The notes under the pieces: generated by a model
What the model saw: the letters and a program-made list of their open reading frames with translations, nothing else
What the model was told of the DNA's origin: nothing
The model's database searches: none
Made by a program: the position numbers and the translations under genes
Part shown: positions 31,837-44,366 of the stretch, one piece after another
Numbering within the stretch: the first letter of the stretch is position 1
How the letters are laid out: each line of letters opens with the position of its first letter
NCBI GenBank assembly: GCA_023055425.1
Contig: JALGPY010000003.1
Span: 19,031,001 to 19,095,000 of the forward strand
Direction of reading: 5' to 3'
DNA: 64,000 nucleotides
Source of the DNA: Linanthus parryae
Lineage: Eukaryota; Streptophyta; Magnoliopsida; Ericales; Polemoniaceae

Positions 31837-34800
31837 GGGTTAAAGATAAAAACCTCCCCTCGAGTATGGATTAAATACAAATACCCTCCCCCTATGGTTT
31901 GGATAAATACAAATTGTTCCTCTGTTAACTAACGGACCTAACAGATGTGGTGACATGACAAAATTACCCCAACTGTTGATGCAAAATTACACAATATAAA
32001 TACCAAAAAGAAAACTCATCATTTGTTCTAACCCTATCCACCACACACCTCGTCTTTCTCTCCTCCTCCTCTTCCCCTATTTCTTTCTTCTCATCTTCTT
32101 GTCGATCACAAAAGCAAAAATAATCCACACACAGCCGCCAACCACGTCCTTCCTCCAATATCTATATTCGTCTTCTCCTTCTCCCTTCCCCCGACAAACC
32201 CCATCATCGTGGGCCATAGTAGTTCTTCTGGGCGATTACCCCATATTTTGTTGCTGGGCTCCATCGTTGTTGTCGTCGCCATTCTTCTGGGTAATTTACA
32301 TATGGAGATTGTGGGCGATGAACCCAGATACCAAAAGTCGTAGAGACCTTATGAAATACATCGTAATTTAGTTAGGGATCATTTGGTAGTTTCGAAAAAA
32401 TATGTAAGAATTTCAAAAAAAATCTATTTCAAATTTTTTCTTGACATATTTATAGTTTTAAAGTATAAGGGTGCCACTTGATGTTTATGATTTTTAGTAT
32501 CTCGTTTTGGGGCCATTTTATAATTTTTTAAAAATTGTGATATTTGTGTATTTATTAATTTAATTTTCAAAAGTAAAATAATACTTTCTTTCAATTTCGT
32601 TAGTTAGTAGTTAGTTTCAAAAAATATTCATCTTGTATATGAAATTTCGTAATCACCCTCAATTTATAGTATTTGCATGTCAACCCTCATTTTCTTATTA
32701 TTCTAATTTCTATCCCAACTAATTTGTTGGGAGAATTTAAAGTGCACTTCACTCATTCCTCCACTCAGATAAGTCAAACCCATGTTGTATGTACATCCAC
32801 TACTACATATCATCTTGTATGTACCTCCTTTGTGGGATTCTCCAATAGCAACCTCCGCCATCAGCTACATCACTCCCTATCTCTATCACTCCCATTACCT
32901 TACATCATTTCTTTTCATGAACACTCATACAAGAAGTATCTTCTCCCTCTTCAAACTCCATTCTCGGTTTTGGAGCTTGAACTTCACAAAATACCATCAA
33001 AACCCCATTTTTTTTAGTCTCCAAAACATGAAAAACTTGAGTTCAAGGATAGTATGATCATTTAGGGGAGTTCTTTCACCATTCTTCTCACAAATTGAAG
33101 GCCAATTTCACCCTTTTTCTTATCATCTTCTTTAATCTTAGGGTAAAAATTTTAATAGTCTTGAATTCATTCTTACATGTCATGTTTAGCTTTTATTGAT
33201 GAAATTTCATTTTAGTTTTCTTCATTTTCATGCCTGAGTCTTCATTTCCATCGTTAGATCATGTGTTGACTTCAAAATTTAGATTATTTCATGAAACTCT
33301 CATTAGAATCCACATGCACTTTGTAAATTCTCGTTAGTTTCAAGAACATTTTGATAATATTTGTCAAGAGCATAGTAAAATCTTATTTCATTCTTATAAT
33401 ACTGTTATTTTGGTGAAAACAAATCTACTTAAATTGCATGTACCACTAGAACCACTCTTGTTGATTTCAGGAAAATTTGCATGTTGATACAATCTAAACA
33501 GTTTGTGAAAAATATAGATTATCTCCAAATTTTGTCTCTGATAGATTTTCAAATCTTGCATATTTTGATAGTTGACTCAGAGAGGGCCAGTTCGAGAAAA
33601 AAATCAACCCCATGGCCTTTTTGGTTAGGGACATAAGCTCATTCTAAGTTGCATGTATTCTGAAATCAAATTTCTGGACTAGTTAATGTATTTTGAATGA
33701 GAACCCACTTTTCATAAATGAAATTAATTCATCTTTCTTGTGATGAAACTAGACACGTGAGGGATTAATTCAGAAGAATATGGACATTTTTTTTCTCTTC
33801 TACAAGTAGTAGTAATAGTTCTTCAAAGTTAAAAATTTCTGTCAAACTTATCTCTACACAACCGTGTTTGTTTATTTTGTAACTTGATTTTATAACAGCT
33901 ATGCATGATTTTTTGATACTTCTGAAAGGAGACATATGCGTGTTCATCATAAATTTATTTGATGATATTAGGAGATGTTGTGATATGGTAAATATGGCTC
34001 TAAATTCAGAGCTACAATTTTATTCATTATTGTAGTTTTGCATTTTTTGGAAAACTTGAGTTTTTGAATTTCTAAGTGTTATGTTGGATTTATTTTGATA
34101 AGTGAACATCATTATATGTTCATTTGTTACATATAGGACTACTTGGCATGAAGGTTTCTATTGGGTTATGGATGTGTAAATTGATTGTATGGAGAACGTT
34201 ATACGTGTGATTGTAGACATCGGCCTCGTTGGAGCTAGTGATGTCGTTAGAGTGCTAGACTTACTTTCTTGCATTTTGTAGTGCTTTATCTCATTGGTAA
34301 GTACATATGTGTGTTCTTTACATGTCAAAATGTGATTATTTGTGTGATGTCTCGAATGAATATTTTGTTGATTGTAAATGTATGAAAAGCATGATTTATA
34401 GTCAAAAGTTGTTTGGATATTTATGATTCCTTTGTGAGAAATATTGAATATTACTTTTGATATATTGATATCTTGATTTCGGTTATGGGAAAGAGAAGTA
34501 TTAAAACACTTCTAATAGATTTAGGACGATGTACAGAGTCGTGTTATTTATGCTCCGTCCGGAGGCGCCAAGCAATCCTCCTATTACGTATGGCTACGGC
34601 CATTGGAGTAATGCTTCCTATTATTGGATAGAACTTGAATGTTCACAAATACCCCCCACCCCCGAAGACTCAAAATGTACCAAGGTATTACCGCTAAGGG
34701 GTTTTTAGAGCTATAGAGTGCTACTTATACTTGTAAGGGTCACTGTGGTATAGGGTTGTCGACACTTAATGACTTTTAGCTAAAGTTTTTTGCGGGGATT

Positions 34801-36133
34801 GACATACGGGCTCCCTTAATGCTCAGGAGAAATAGGATTTAATAGACCCTCGAAAGCACCCTTTATGATTACTTTGTGATTCGTCTGTCTATATCAATCA
34901 TGTTGGTGGCTCTGGACATGTCTAGCTAACCTTAACTGTTAATTGAAGTTCAACGAAATTTGATTACTCAATCGATCCCGTGGGTGGCTCTGGATATGCC
35001 CCAACCAAATTAAGTGAAGTTGAAAGAGATTTGGTACTCGTGAATTAATACGATTTTTAGTAAAACAAGATTTTGCTCTCGTAAGATTGCACTGATTTAA
35101 GAATATCTTGAGTACTTGTGGTTTATTGATGTTTTAAATTTGAGAGGTTCTTGCTACGCGATCACTTATAATTTTTCAGAAATTCCCAACTCTTTTACAT
35201 ATTAATGTTTCAAATCTCTTGATTTATTACAACTTATGCTTGTATGCTACTCATTTCTTTACATTTCGTAGCGTGTAATTTACTAAGATTTACTGGTTTT
35301 TTTCAAACAGTGGTGTTTGCTTATGTTATTTCAAAACCACCATAGGTTAGTGTAAATCCGGATGGAATGCGGCTCGACACGGGGACGTTGGCTTAAGTTA
35401 GATTACATAGCTTATTTCAACATATTGATCTTGTAAACTTGTATTCTCAAAGATTATTACATTTATTAGCTAAAATTGTAATATTCGTAAATATATTTCT
35501 ATTTTTGGTTATCGACTGTCTCTTTAACCCTGAACCGAGATCTCCGGGTGTTTGACCTTAAGACCCAGCAAACAGCGACATCAGTTTTGGTTCCGAAATA
35601 TGTTGGAGGAGGGAAGATTTGGATCTTGAGTTCTCTTTCAAACAATAAGATGAGAGAACAATTTGGTGTCTAGGATTGAAATGGTATCGTGGTATTGTGT
35701 TATAGTTTTGCATTTTTGTGCTAACAATTTGAAACTGACATACTTTTATTGTTGTTGTGGTTGTTGCTATGGTGGTGGTGGCGGTGTTGCTCGTGGTGGT
35801 AGTGCTAGTGGGCATTTGGTGGTGGAGGTGGAGGAGGAGAATGAGGCGAGGATTGGGTAGGTGGTGGAGGTGGGTATTCGGTGGTGGTGGTGGTGGTGAA
35901 GAAGAACACCAAGAACAAGTGACAAATTAGTGGTATGGGAATTTATGTAAATTCGCCCTTCCAAGGGGTAGAATAGTCACAAAAAAGTTTGATTTAACAG
36001 AAGGGTGGTATTCGTCCAACGTCCATCCACTTAGGGGAATTTTTGTCTCATACAGGAGGGTATTGGTCTTTATCTAAACACAAGGGGTAGATTTGTATTT
36101 AATCCAAACTGAAGGGTGGAATTTGTCTTTTGT
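31837..36133. mobile_element. Mutator-like element, apparently non-autonomous
   Basis: CATTCCCTA occurs at 31828-31836 and 36134-36142. The inner ends are imperfect long inverted repeats: left GGGTTAAAGATAAAAACC, right (reversed) GACAAAAGACAAATTCC, with the shared words GGATTAAATACAAAT and, about 200 bp in, TCTCCTCCTCC on both sides. Long inverted repeats with an 8-9 bp duplication fit Mutator-like elements. About 4.3 kb; I recognise no transposase. The inside is A/T-rich and holds only short frames, such as 32673-33017, without known motifs. It may carry captured non-coding or intronic DNA. Confidence 0.65.
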
Positions 36134-36142
36134 CATTCCCTA

Positions 36143-36210
36143 AGACTGACCTCTTGGTGCAGGTTTGGCATCCCTATTTTTATTTGATTAAAAATATGGT
36201 GTTTTTTTTT
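36143..36210. other. Short spacer
   Basis: Nothing seen. Confidence 0.5.
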
Positions 36211-36585
36211 AAGCTCATTTGGTATGTTTGTTTTTTTGCTTGTTTAAAAACATAAACATGCTGAAAAACAGCTGTTTAAAAATGCAACAAATGTGGTGTT
36301 TTTGGTATTTTTTTCATACTATTGGTGTTTAAAGACATCTCAACTATAATTAGATGCAAAAAAATATCAAATATATGTCGATATTGTACGTAAAAATGAT
36401 ATTCAAGCAAATTAACATTGAAATTTGGTAATGTTGTCAAATATGTTTTTGATTTTAAACACTGTTTGTAAACGGATACCAAATAGTTTTTTATTATGTT
36501 TTTAAACGTGTTTTTTCGGATAATTTTTTCCCGTGGTTTTTTTTTTTTTTTTTTTTTAAACGGATACCAGTACCAAACAAGCTCT
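36211..36585. mobile_element. MITE-like element with AGCTYRTTTGGTA ends
   Basis: Left end AAGCTCATTTGGTATGT and right end, reversed, AGAGCTTGTTTGGTACTGG are imperfect inverted repeats, the type seen in many plant hAT MITEs. The inside is A/T-rich with a T run (about 36538-36557) and no gene. No clear target duplication. Confidence 0.5.
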
Positions 36586-36689
36586 TATGCTAATTTTTCC
36601 ACATGGCATGTAATTATTATATTTGTCCACGTGTGTATGTTTCGCCAGATACTAGTCCAATAAAGAAGAATACATTTTGACTCGGAGTA

Positions 36690-39018
36690 ACGAGGACCGC
36701 TTCCCTCACAGACGCGGTGTTTCCGAAACCCTAATCGAGCTCTCTTGGTTGACACTTCGCGTAATCGACTGCAGTTGTAGTCGATATATGCTTCCTCACC
36801 TCAAACATCGCAGGATTCAACGAAAGGTAACATCTCTTTCTTCCGTCTATTGCTTTACGAGGTTTCGATTCCGCAAACCTTATTTTAGTTTCTTGATTCG
36901 TTCTCTTACTTGTTATGCTTGCTCATACACATAACACTGGATAAATCTATTGCTAAAATTGGTATCTGAAGCATTACTAGTAAGGGAAAGTTACAGAGAA
37001 CTAGAAATTCACATTTACAGAGAGCCTGAAATGGTATATTAATTCATTGGCATTTCGAGTAAGCGATTCGGTGGTGATGTGAATCTGTAGTTTGGGTTGT
37101 AAATGCAATGCCTTCAATTGATTGAAAAAACCTCCTGTATTCGCTCTCTAGAGATGATTACAAGTCAATCCTAGAACATTCGCAAACTCCGTCATCTCGT
37201 AATACCAGAGTTTTAGCGAACAAGATCCGACTTGTACCGAGTCTGAGGAGAAATCACATATGTCTCCAATATGCTTTAGTCATTCAAACAAAAAATACTC
37301 CGCTTGTCTTCTTCGCGCTCAACCAACGCCCAACACCCAGTGTAAAGCCCTTGAAAACTATTGGTCTCTCTTAAGCAATGTCAAGAGAACTAGTAACATC
37401 AGAAGCCTTCACAAAATGCTTGTTGATCGTATATGTTAGCACAATCATCACTCCCCTCTGTTTGTTATCTGATTTTCTTGTAGTTTTCGGGTTGTATCTG
37501 AACCTTTTGTTGTTATCCTTTCATATGTGGACTATCTTTATGGGCCTCGGTAGGGAAGATTGAGGACAGACATGTGTACTTGCCTTCTGCCACCTCTAAT
37601 TATAGTGACTCTGTTGGAACACACTGGACCCCCTTTGCTTATTAATTCTAGGTTTTATCTGTGCTATGATATGCCACTCTATTGATTTCCTTGGTACGAA
37701 GCTTTTCTTGCATTTCATACCTCCTTTGCTGATTAATTCTAGATTTTATCCGTGCTATGATATGCCACTCTATTGATTTACTTTGTACGAAGCTTTTCTT
37801 GCATTTCATATTTTGGAGTCAAGTATTTCAAAGGCGTGTTTAGTACGTTCTCTGATGAGAAGCCCCCACGGTCCTATATTAGATCCCCATCTTCTCTTCA
37901 GTAGTTGAATTCCCCAAGAGAAAGTGTCGGGCTCTCAAAATATGCGATTCGTGCGGATCCTTTCCCCAACTAACGAAGAGATCCTTATGTCCAGAAATAG
38001 TAAGAAGTCGTGAATCATCGAAAAGTTGTAAATTTGTGTGTACTTTCTGGCAAGTCGTTGAAGTCATCATCGTCGCCCTCTTCATTTTACTTACCGAAGA
38101 AACAATTAGTGTCATTTTCTTGCTATATGCCCCATTATTCCTGCAATTCCTTCCCAAAATAGAAAACAAATCCATCTGTAATAAGTTCTCAGTTGGGCAT
38201 CGTTAGGTACATTTGGGTTCAGTCGCTGTTCGGGACTTATATCAAGGAATTATGTTGGCTTACAAACCAAGGTTTCATAGGTGCAAGTATAGAAAGATTC
38301 TAAGAAGCATGGACACTCGAAAATGGGACTCTTATTCGTGTCGGGCACTTGGAACACTCGGGCACTCGTACGTCACTCCAAAATACGTGTCAGACACTCC
38401 AGCTGGCGTGTCCAGGTATTTTAGAGAATTTAGTAGACTCGAAACTTGTGGGGACACTTGGAGGACACGCTAGGGGCACTTGTTGTGAGACGGCAGTCGC
38501 CATTGTGTTCATTAGACTTTCATACGGGTTGTTTTATGAAACGGTTAACTTTAAATGGGTTTTAAACTAAATTAGATATAAAATATTTAGTTAAATGAGG
38601 GTTCAATATATGAAAAGGTTACCCTGACACAACTCATCAACTTGAACCCACGCAAGCAACTCTTCTTTCTCTTCCTATTCTTATACTCAGTCTATGCATT
38701 TCCGCGATATTTAAGCTATAAATATTACCAGTAAAGAAGTTGGAACAACTATTTTGTCATCTGTTAGTATAAGATTTCAAATACATATAAAATGATAATA
38801 ATAATGTCGGCGTATCCCTGCCGTCTCGTATTCTCAATTTTTTTAAATGACTATCCTATGCCCGCTCCCGTATCGTATTGGACATCCGTATCCTTATGCG
38901 TGCTTCGTAGGAAATGTTTCTGGATGATGTTTTCTTTAACATTCATGATGTCATTTCCTTTCCTTTTGCTTAAACCTCTGGATGTAATGCAGATCTTTGC
39001 CAGCAAACTTTCAGTACC
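36690..39018 (+). other. Probable 5' leader exon and long leader intron of F-box gene
   Basis: About 36690-36826 looks like a transcribed leader (GC-richer, ACCCTAATCG, ends CGAAAG/GTAACATC). A good acceptor, GATGTAATGCAG, ends at 38992, 26 bases before the F-box ATG. This gives an inferred intron of about 2.17 kb (36827-38992), common for plant F-box genes. It contains a 91-bp tandem duplication (37632) and a stretch with repeated GACACT words (38305-38480). A 98-codon minus frame at 37879-38175 is unrecognised and not called as a gene. Confidence 0.45.
37632..37813 (+). repeat. 91-bp tandem duplication
   Basis: Two copies, 37632-37722 and 37723-37813, sharing for example CGTGCTATGATATGCCACTC-like sequence with a few changes. 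It lies in the inferred leader intron. Confidence 0.9.
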
Positions 39019-40572
39019 ATGGATGCAAGTTCTATGTCTTCTAGTTCAGGATGCAAGAAGCTCAAGGGGGATGAGAATGTTGATGCCGATGATGATAGAA
39101 TCAGTGTATTGAATGACATGGTTCTTCACCACATTCTATCTCTTCTTCCAACGCCAGATGCTGTTCGAACCTGTGTCTTGTCAAAAAGATTTGATGACAT
39201 GTGGACGTCTTTGCCTAATCTTCGTTTTAAATACCCCTCTGGTTTTAAGCGAGATCAGTTCATGAATTTCGTGGAAAGAGTTCTAACTCATCATGATTTC
39301 TCAAGATTACATGAATTCACTCTTGAATGCACGGTACTTGGTGATGTAATGCGCATTAGCACCTGGATTTCAGCTGCAATCAGGCGCAAAGTTCAAGTAG
39401 TCCGTATCAAACTTTTAGACTTGACAGCGCCACTTGTGTTTCCCGTTTCCTTATTTAATTCAAACTCATTGGAAGAGTTGGAGTTATCCATGCCCTTTTT
39501 CCTTACGCTGCCTACTTCGATTTGCTTTTCAAGTCTTAAGAAGTTAGCACTTCGACTCTTGATTTTTCCAAATGGCCACCAAACCCAGCAGTTATTTTCG
39601 GGTTGCCCTGCCCTTGAGGAGTTGGATATAGATGAATGCAGCTGGGAGAATCTCATGGCTGTTAGTATATCCTCTCCCAGACTGAAGCGATTTACCACCA
39701 TCGAATTGGATGAGGAAGGTGATAATGAATTTCATATTATGATTCTCTCTACAAGTTTAGAGTTCTTTCACTGCCAAGGAGAACTAAGGAATGAGTACTT
39801 CCTCTCAAGCACTTCTTCTCTAGTTCATACATGTCTTAATGTTTCAAGGGATGATGATTTGGAGGAGGATGTTCGAGAAGTTGCTTACCGTCTACACAAA
39901 CTCCTGAAGGTCATTCCAAATACAACTAGACTAGAATTATCAAGTAGGGCGTTCAAGGTATGTATCCGTAACCAATCATTTCTTTCGTTGAAGTTACACT
40001 ATCATTTTCTTCCGTTGAAGTCACTAAAAGTTCTCTTTTTTTCTCATCAGGCTTATAGGTATGCGAAAGAACTCTTAATGCATGTCCCTGTTTTCAAAAG
40101 TTTAACCCATTTGGATTTCTTGGGTGTTATGGAGTTGGATCTTGAAGGACCAAATACGATACTCCAAAACTCTCCCCATCTGAAGTCTCTTTATTTTCCT
40201 GGTGTAAGTGGATTAAGAGACGTGTCATTTCCTTTCAGTGTTTTGCATGTTACCACTCTATGGCTAAACCTTGGAATTTGCAATTTTCAGGGCGTTCGTC
40301 TCGGATTTGAGAATCCTGATAAAGTTGACCAGATATTCTGTCCAGTCCCATCGTGTTTCACGTCACACCTCAAGTCCGTCAAAGTTGAAAAATTCAGTGC
40401 GTCCATGAATGAGATAGCGGCTGTGAAGATCCTGCTTTCTTATGCTGCTGTTTTGGAGAAGATGTTTATAGGTTTCTATCTTTCAAGCAACATGGCTTTG
40501 CGACAGCAGGTTCGTGAACTGCTGCTGCTGCTTCCTAGAAGAAGCTCTGCGTGTTCTATCATCTTTATATGA
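39019..40572 (+). CDS. F-box/LRR protein with FBD domain
   Basis: Probable substrate-recognition subunit of an SCF ubiquitin ligase. The open frame has 517 codons from ATG at 39019. The F-box is at about residues 28-70 (ISVLNDMVLHHILSLLPTPD, then CVLSKRFDDMW); leucine-rich repeats follow (SLEELELSMP, SLKKLALRLL, CPALEELDIDEC, SLTHLDFLGV); an FBD-type region is at about 435-480 (CFTSHLKSVKVEKFS, VLEKMFIGF). Positions 39958-40050 look like an intron of exactly 93 bp (TTCAAG/GTATGT ... TTTTTCTCATCAG/GC) without a stop, so the mature protein probably lacks 31 residues of the open frame and has about 486. The ATG has a good context (ACCATGG). It is the only apparently intact host gene here. Confidence 0.9.
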   Translation: MDASSMSSSSGCKKLKGDENVDADDDRISVLNDMVLHHILSLLPTPDAVRTCVLSKRFDDMWTSLPNLRFKYPSGFKRDQFMNFVERVLTHHDFSRLHEFTLECTVLGDVMRISTWISAAIRRKVQVVRIKLLDLTAPLVFPVSLFNSNSLEELELSMPFFLTLPTSICFSSLKKLALRLLIFPNGHQTQQLFSGCPALEELDIDECSWENLMAVSISSPRLKRFTTIELDEEGDNEFHIMILSTSLEFFHCQGELRNEYFLSSTSSLVHTCLNVSRDDDLEEDVREVAYRLHKLLKVIPNTTRLELSSRAFKVCIRNQSFLSLKLHYHFLPLKSLKVLFFSHQAYRYAKELLMHVPVFKSLTHLDFLGVMELDLEGPNTILQNSPHLKSLYFPGVSGLRDVSFPFSVLHVTTLWLNLGICNFQGVRLGFENPDKVDQIFCPVPSCFTSHLKSVKVEKFSASMNEIAAVKILLSYAAVLEKMFIGFYLSSNMALRQQVRELLLLLPRRSSACSIIFI

Positions 40573-41504
40573 ACCTCGAGAAATGTCCATCAGGTGATTT
40601 GCAGATCCTCCTAATGTTTAGAGAAATTGGGAATAATGCAGTATTCTGTAGTCCTGATTTGTGATAGAGGGTGTCTAATCTTTCTGTTGTGTCTTTTGGT
40701 TGTACTTGTTGGAACCCTTGTCCTAACAAATTGATAATTTGGTGAAGCATGCAGATGTAACTAGTTCTGGCTACTGTGGTCCAGTTGAATAGCTTTTACT
40801 TTGAGGTACAGGAGGGTCTTCTTTTTGGTTATGGAAAACACATTTCTGTTGGTCGTATTTTTGGGGACTCTATGGTAGTTGTTCGTGCTGTTTAGTGGTT
40901 GAGCATGTCTCCATGGCACATCTCACTTGCCGTTGTGAACTGTAGAGGTCTTATGTTTGGGCAGACGTCCGTCATTTTCATAGGGAGAGTAACATGGTTG
41001 CTGATGAGAACTATAGAGGTCTTTGGGGCAGAGGAGGTAGTTCTAGTTGGTTATTTAATAAGTCATTTTGATAAATTTTGTTTAAAAACCTATCAGAACA
41101 TGAACTGATTTCAGTACGTAACCTGTCACGGGGTAGAATCTGTGCATCAATTTTCTGCACCACGATACCGTGTCAAGAATCAAATCTTACTTCAGCCCTT
41201 CTATTAAGTTCCTTATGTTTAATGTGGTTGGTTCTGTTGATAGGCGGCTAGTAAGGCAACGATGTACAGGAACGGTTCCCTACTTTTAATTTTGATCCAC
41301 CGGAAAAGACAATAGATTGTTGAGTCCCGCTCTGTCCAGTCAAAGCGCTAAACACTTGCTTATATAGTCAAAAGCAATTTGCTTGATTTCTGCTAACTGA
41401 AAATCTACTGATTTCACTAAGTTCAAAGGTTTGGTGACGCCGGGTTAATCACCGAGCGGGGAATCACAGCGGAATCAACAAAATGAAGGGTAAACAAGAC
41501 TAGG
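40573..41504 (+). other. 3' region of F-box gene and spacer
   Basis: The first few hundred bases are probably 3' untranslated region. No other gene seen. It ends with the AGG target copy (41502-41504) of the CACTA element. Confidence 0.5.
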
Positions 41505-41519
41505 CACTACTAGAAACGG

Positions 41520-43065
41520 ACCAAAAAACGGCGACAAAAACTCGCAGTTTAAGGCTTTTTGTCGCCGTTTAAGACATACTCCCTCCGTTTCACCAGATTC
41601 TTCGAAATTTTATTTTTGGACGTTTCGTCAGGTTCTTCAAAATTTTCAAATTTAGAACTTTTAATACTGACAAAATACAACTATACCCTTTCTAAAAAAC
41701 CTAAACCCACATTTTAATTAGACTTAATTAATCACAACTAGTAAACTAATCAGATTAATCAAGTCTAATATCTACCTAACCCAAATCCTACCCAGCCCAA
41801 ACAAAACATAAAAAAACCTAATTGATGTAAACCCCTCATTCCCTATCCTCTCTCTCTCTCTCTCTCTAGTACTTCCATTTCTCCTTCCCCTTCCGTTCAA
41901 CATCTGCTCTCCATCTCCAACCCTCTCTCTAGAACACTCTCCCGTCTTCTCTCACCCTCACATCTTCAGACAAGAGAACAATAGGAGATAGATGAAGAGA
42001 GGAACAGAGTGTAGAAGAGGGCGGTCGGCGTCCTTGGCAGCGGAGAGTCCGACGGGCGGCGGTGTCCTTCGGCGGCGCCGGCGGCGGCCTTCGTACGGCA
42101 GCGTCCTCCTCCTACTAATCGTCTTTATACCTCTTGGTGGAGGGGACGTTGGTGCCGTAAAACGATATCGTAAAGGAGGCGAAACCATTCGTGAATCAAG
42201 TCCCAGGAGGTCTCCTTCTTGGTGGATTCGTCGGGCATTTCCAGATCCGGACCTTCCATTATCGGCGTCAGTGGCTGCACCGCCCATTGCTGCCTCCGCC
42301 GACATGATCTAGATCCCATCTCCTCAACTCCAATTGCTCTGTTTTTTGCCTCTCTGCGACTGTAATTAGCCATTGATAGAGAGAGTTTGGGTGATTTGAA
42401 GACTATAGTTACTCCTCATTTCTGTAGATCGATTATCTCTCTCTTCTTTCATTAGATCTGTTAAATGTTAATTTTGGGATGTAGAATTTGTTCATGGTGA
42501 TGTGTTTTTGTCTGTTCTTGTTGGTGTTAATCTAGGAGGTGGTTGAAGAAGGTGAATGTGAGAGGGTGGAATTAATAAACGAAGAAGGGGTAAAATAGTC
42601 ATTTGAGTGAGTTTCTTAATTTTCATGCCCTGAAATTTTTTGAAGTATCTAGCGAAACGGAGGGAGTAAACGGCGAAATTTGGCTCGGCCGCTAGGTAGT
42701 CTGACGTTTTTGTCTTGCGGCCTGAAAAACTAGCACCGCATATGAGCTCTCGCCGCATATATTCAATACAAACTGCGGTATTTCTCGCCGTATATGTTAG
42801 GACATATACGGCGGTGTTTGATCTATCTTATGCGGAGATTAATAGTGCCCGTTATTGCTTTTTCATTGATGTTGTTGGTTACAATCAAATACGGCGAAAA
42901 GAGTATCCCGCCGTCTTTGTTATATTTTGAACGGCAAGGTTTTATCCATTTTAGCTATTGTTCTTGCCGTATTTGACAGTAGACATTTACGGCAACATTG
43001 TATTTTTTTTGACGTTTTTGTGTTTACAGAAAACGGCAGAAGTGTATTCTCGCCGTTGTGAGCTA
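41520..43065. repeat. CACTA left subterminal repeats
   Basis: Words of the form ACGGCG/CGCCGT, often followed by TATA or TTT, occur in both orientations at about 41528, 41561, 42670, 42750, 42788, 42818, 42891, 42909, 42965, 43034 and 43051. Such repeats bind the element's own regulatory transposase protein in this superfamily. The block is split by the nested element at 41579-42666. Confidence 0.75.
41579..42666. mobile_element. Stowaway/mariner-like element nested in CACTA
   Basis: Left CTCCCTCCGTTTCACCAG and right, reversed, CTCCCTCCGTTTCGCTAG are inverted repeats flanked by TA on both sides (41577-41578, 42667-42668). At 1088 bp it is much longer than usual Stowaway MITEs. The inside has a CT microsatellite (about 41843-41867) and a GC-rich block at 41990-42310 open in several frames on both strands, unlike its A/T-rich surroundings. 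No mariner transposase is recognised, so the GC-rich block may be captured host sequence. Confidence 0.75.
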
Positions 43066-44366
43066 TACCCTGCAACCAGTGGAGTTTACTACTGGAGTAA
43101 TCCATCCTGTAGCCTTTTAGGCGCAATCCAACAATTACACACATCTAAACTAAAGCCTTTTTGGCACAATCAACCAGATCAACAAATCAAGCACATGCAT
43201 GGCACAACCATCTACTGAACTTTAATTTTGCAGAGAAAACACATTTCAAAAACTGTAAATCTATATATCTCCACAAAACGACTGTTTAAGGCATAATTCA
43301 CCACACATTGCTCTGTAAAACTTTACCAAAAAATCTATGCTCTGGAACTTTTGCGCTAGCTATTTCCAAGTATACCCACTGTGGTACCTCTATCTGTATC
43401 CCTATAGTGCGACAAAGTGGCTTCAAAAAGCGCGCTCCTGCTTCACATAGGTGCGTTGGGACAAAACGGTCACGATAACGTGCACGTGCCAAAAGCCTGG
43501 ATAGCCCTAAACAAAGATAATAGTAGAATCATAAGTATACGGACAAACAACTAAGCAGCAGACCCAAACTGTACACAGTTAAGGTATTTTACGTCATTTT
43601 TTTCGAAAGAAATCGAAGAAACCAAGTTGATTTCTAAGACAACAAACACAAGTGCGATAACATTTATTCTAAGATGATGGTTAGGTAGCTAACTCAATGT
43701 GCATGGTTCATAAAACATTGTGACTAGCACAACAAAAATCCAACACCCTGGAAAAAGTGTTTGAAGAAGAGAACATGGATAGCGTGAAGGGAAACTCAAT
43801 ATTGAACCATGAGGGGTAAAACTAAATAGAAGCAAGTATGAATAAATACTAACTATTTTATCGCCCATCACACAGCGAATTAGCCTATTCATCAAAAGTG
43901 AACTAACACACAAAATTAAATGACCACAAAAAATGCATAATAAGAAAGCTTACCTATATATATATGCCAGCTTAGAAAGAGCAGCATACTATGCTGGCAT
44001 AGCCTTTTTAAGCTGCAATATTTACAAACTTATCAAAAAGGTATGTTGTGGCTTAAAAACAGCTAAATCTCGTTAACAAACCGATAAGCATATATATACT
44101 TACAAGACTACGAGGCCATGGTATTGTCTTGTTGAAAGCGTCTCCCCATTTCTTCACAACGTCCATTTTAATAAAACCAATATCTTCTTCTGGCCTTGCC
44201 ACCTGCTTCACCAAAATTTCAAGGTACTATTTGCCCAATGTTATTCCATGTACCACTTTTTTTTCTAGCCCGGAAATCAAATTCCCTTTCGCCACATCGC
44301 TTTTGTTTGGTCCGCCATACAACACCACGTGGGTGACAGATTTCTTTTCAAACAAAAAAAAAACAT
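43066..44366 (-). other. CACTA 3' part, mostly non-coding
   Basis: One possible exon on the minus strand at about 43298-43505 (ARARYRDRFVPTHLCEAGAR, then KPLCRTIGIQIEVPQW) follows an acceptor-like TTTGTTTAG; it may be a 3' exon of the second CACTA gene. Not recognised. The remainder has no gene. Confidence 0.35.

Noticed and set aside
35558..35964. Pro/Thr/His-rich frames on both strands
   Set aside because: They arise from GGT/GGA simple sequence in the inverted end of the Mutator-like element.
37879..38175. 98-codon minus ORF in the F-box leader region
   Set aside because: Protein-like in parts, but no motif, no splice context, and inside an inferred intron of the plus-strand gene; not enough to call.
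41992..42373. Three overlapping Arg-rich ORFs in the GC-rich block
   Set aside because: Open in opposite frames because of low stop frequency at high GC; no motif. Reported as possible cargo, not as genes.
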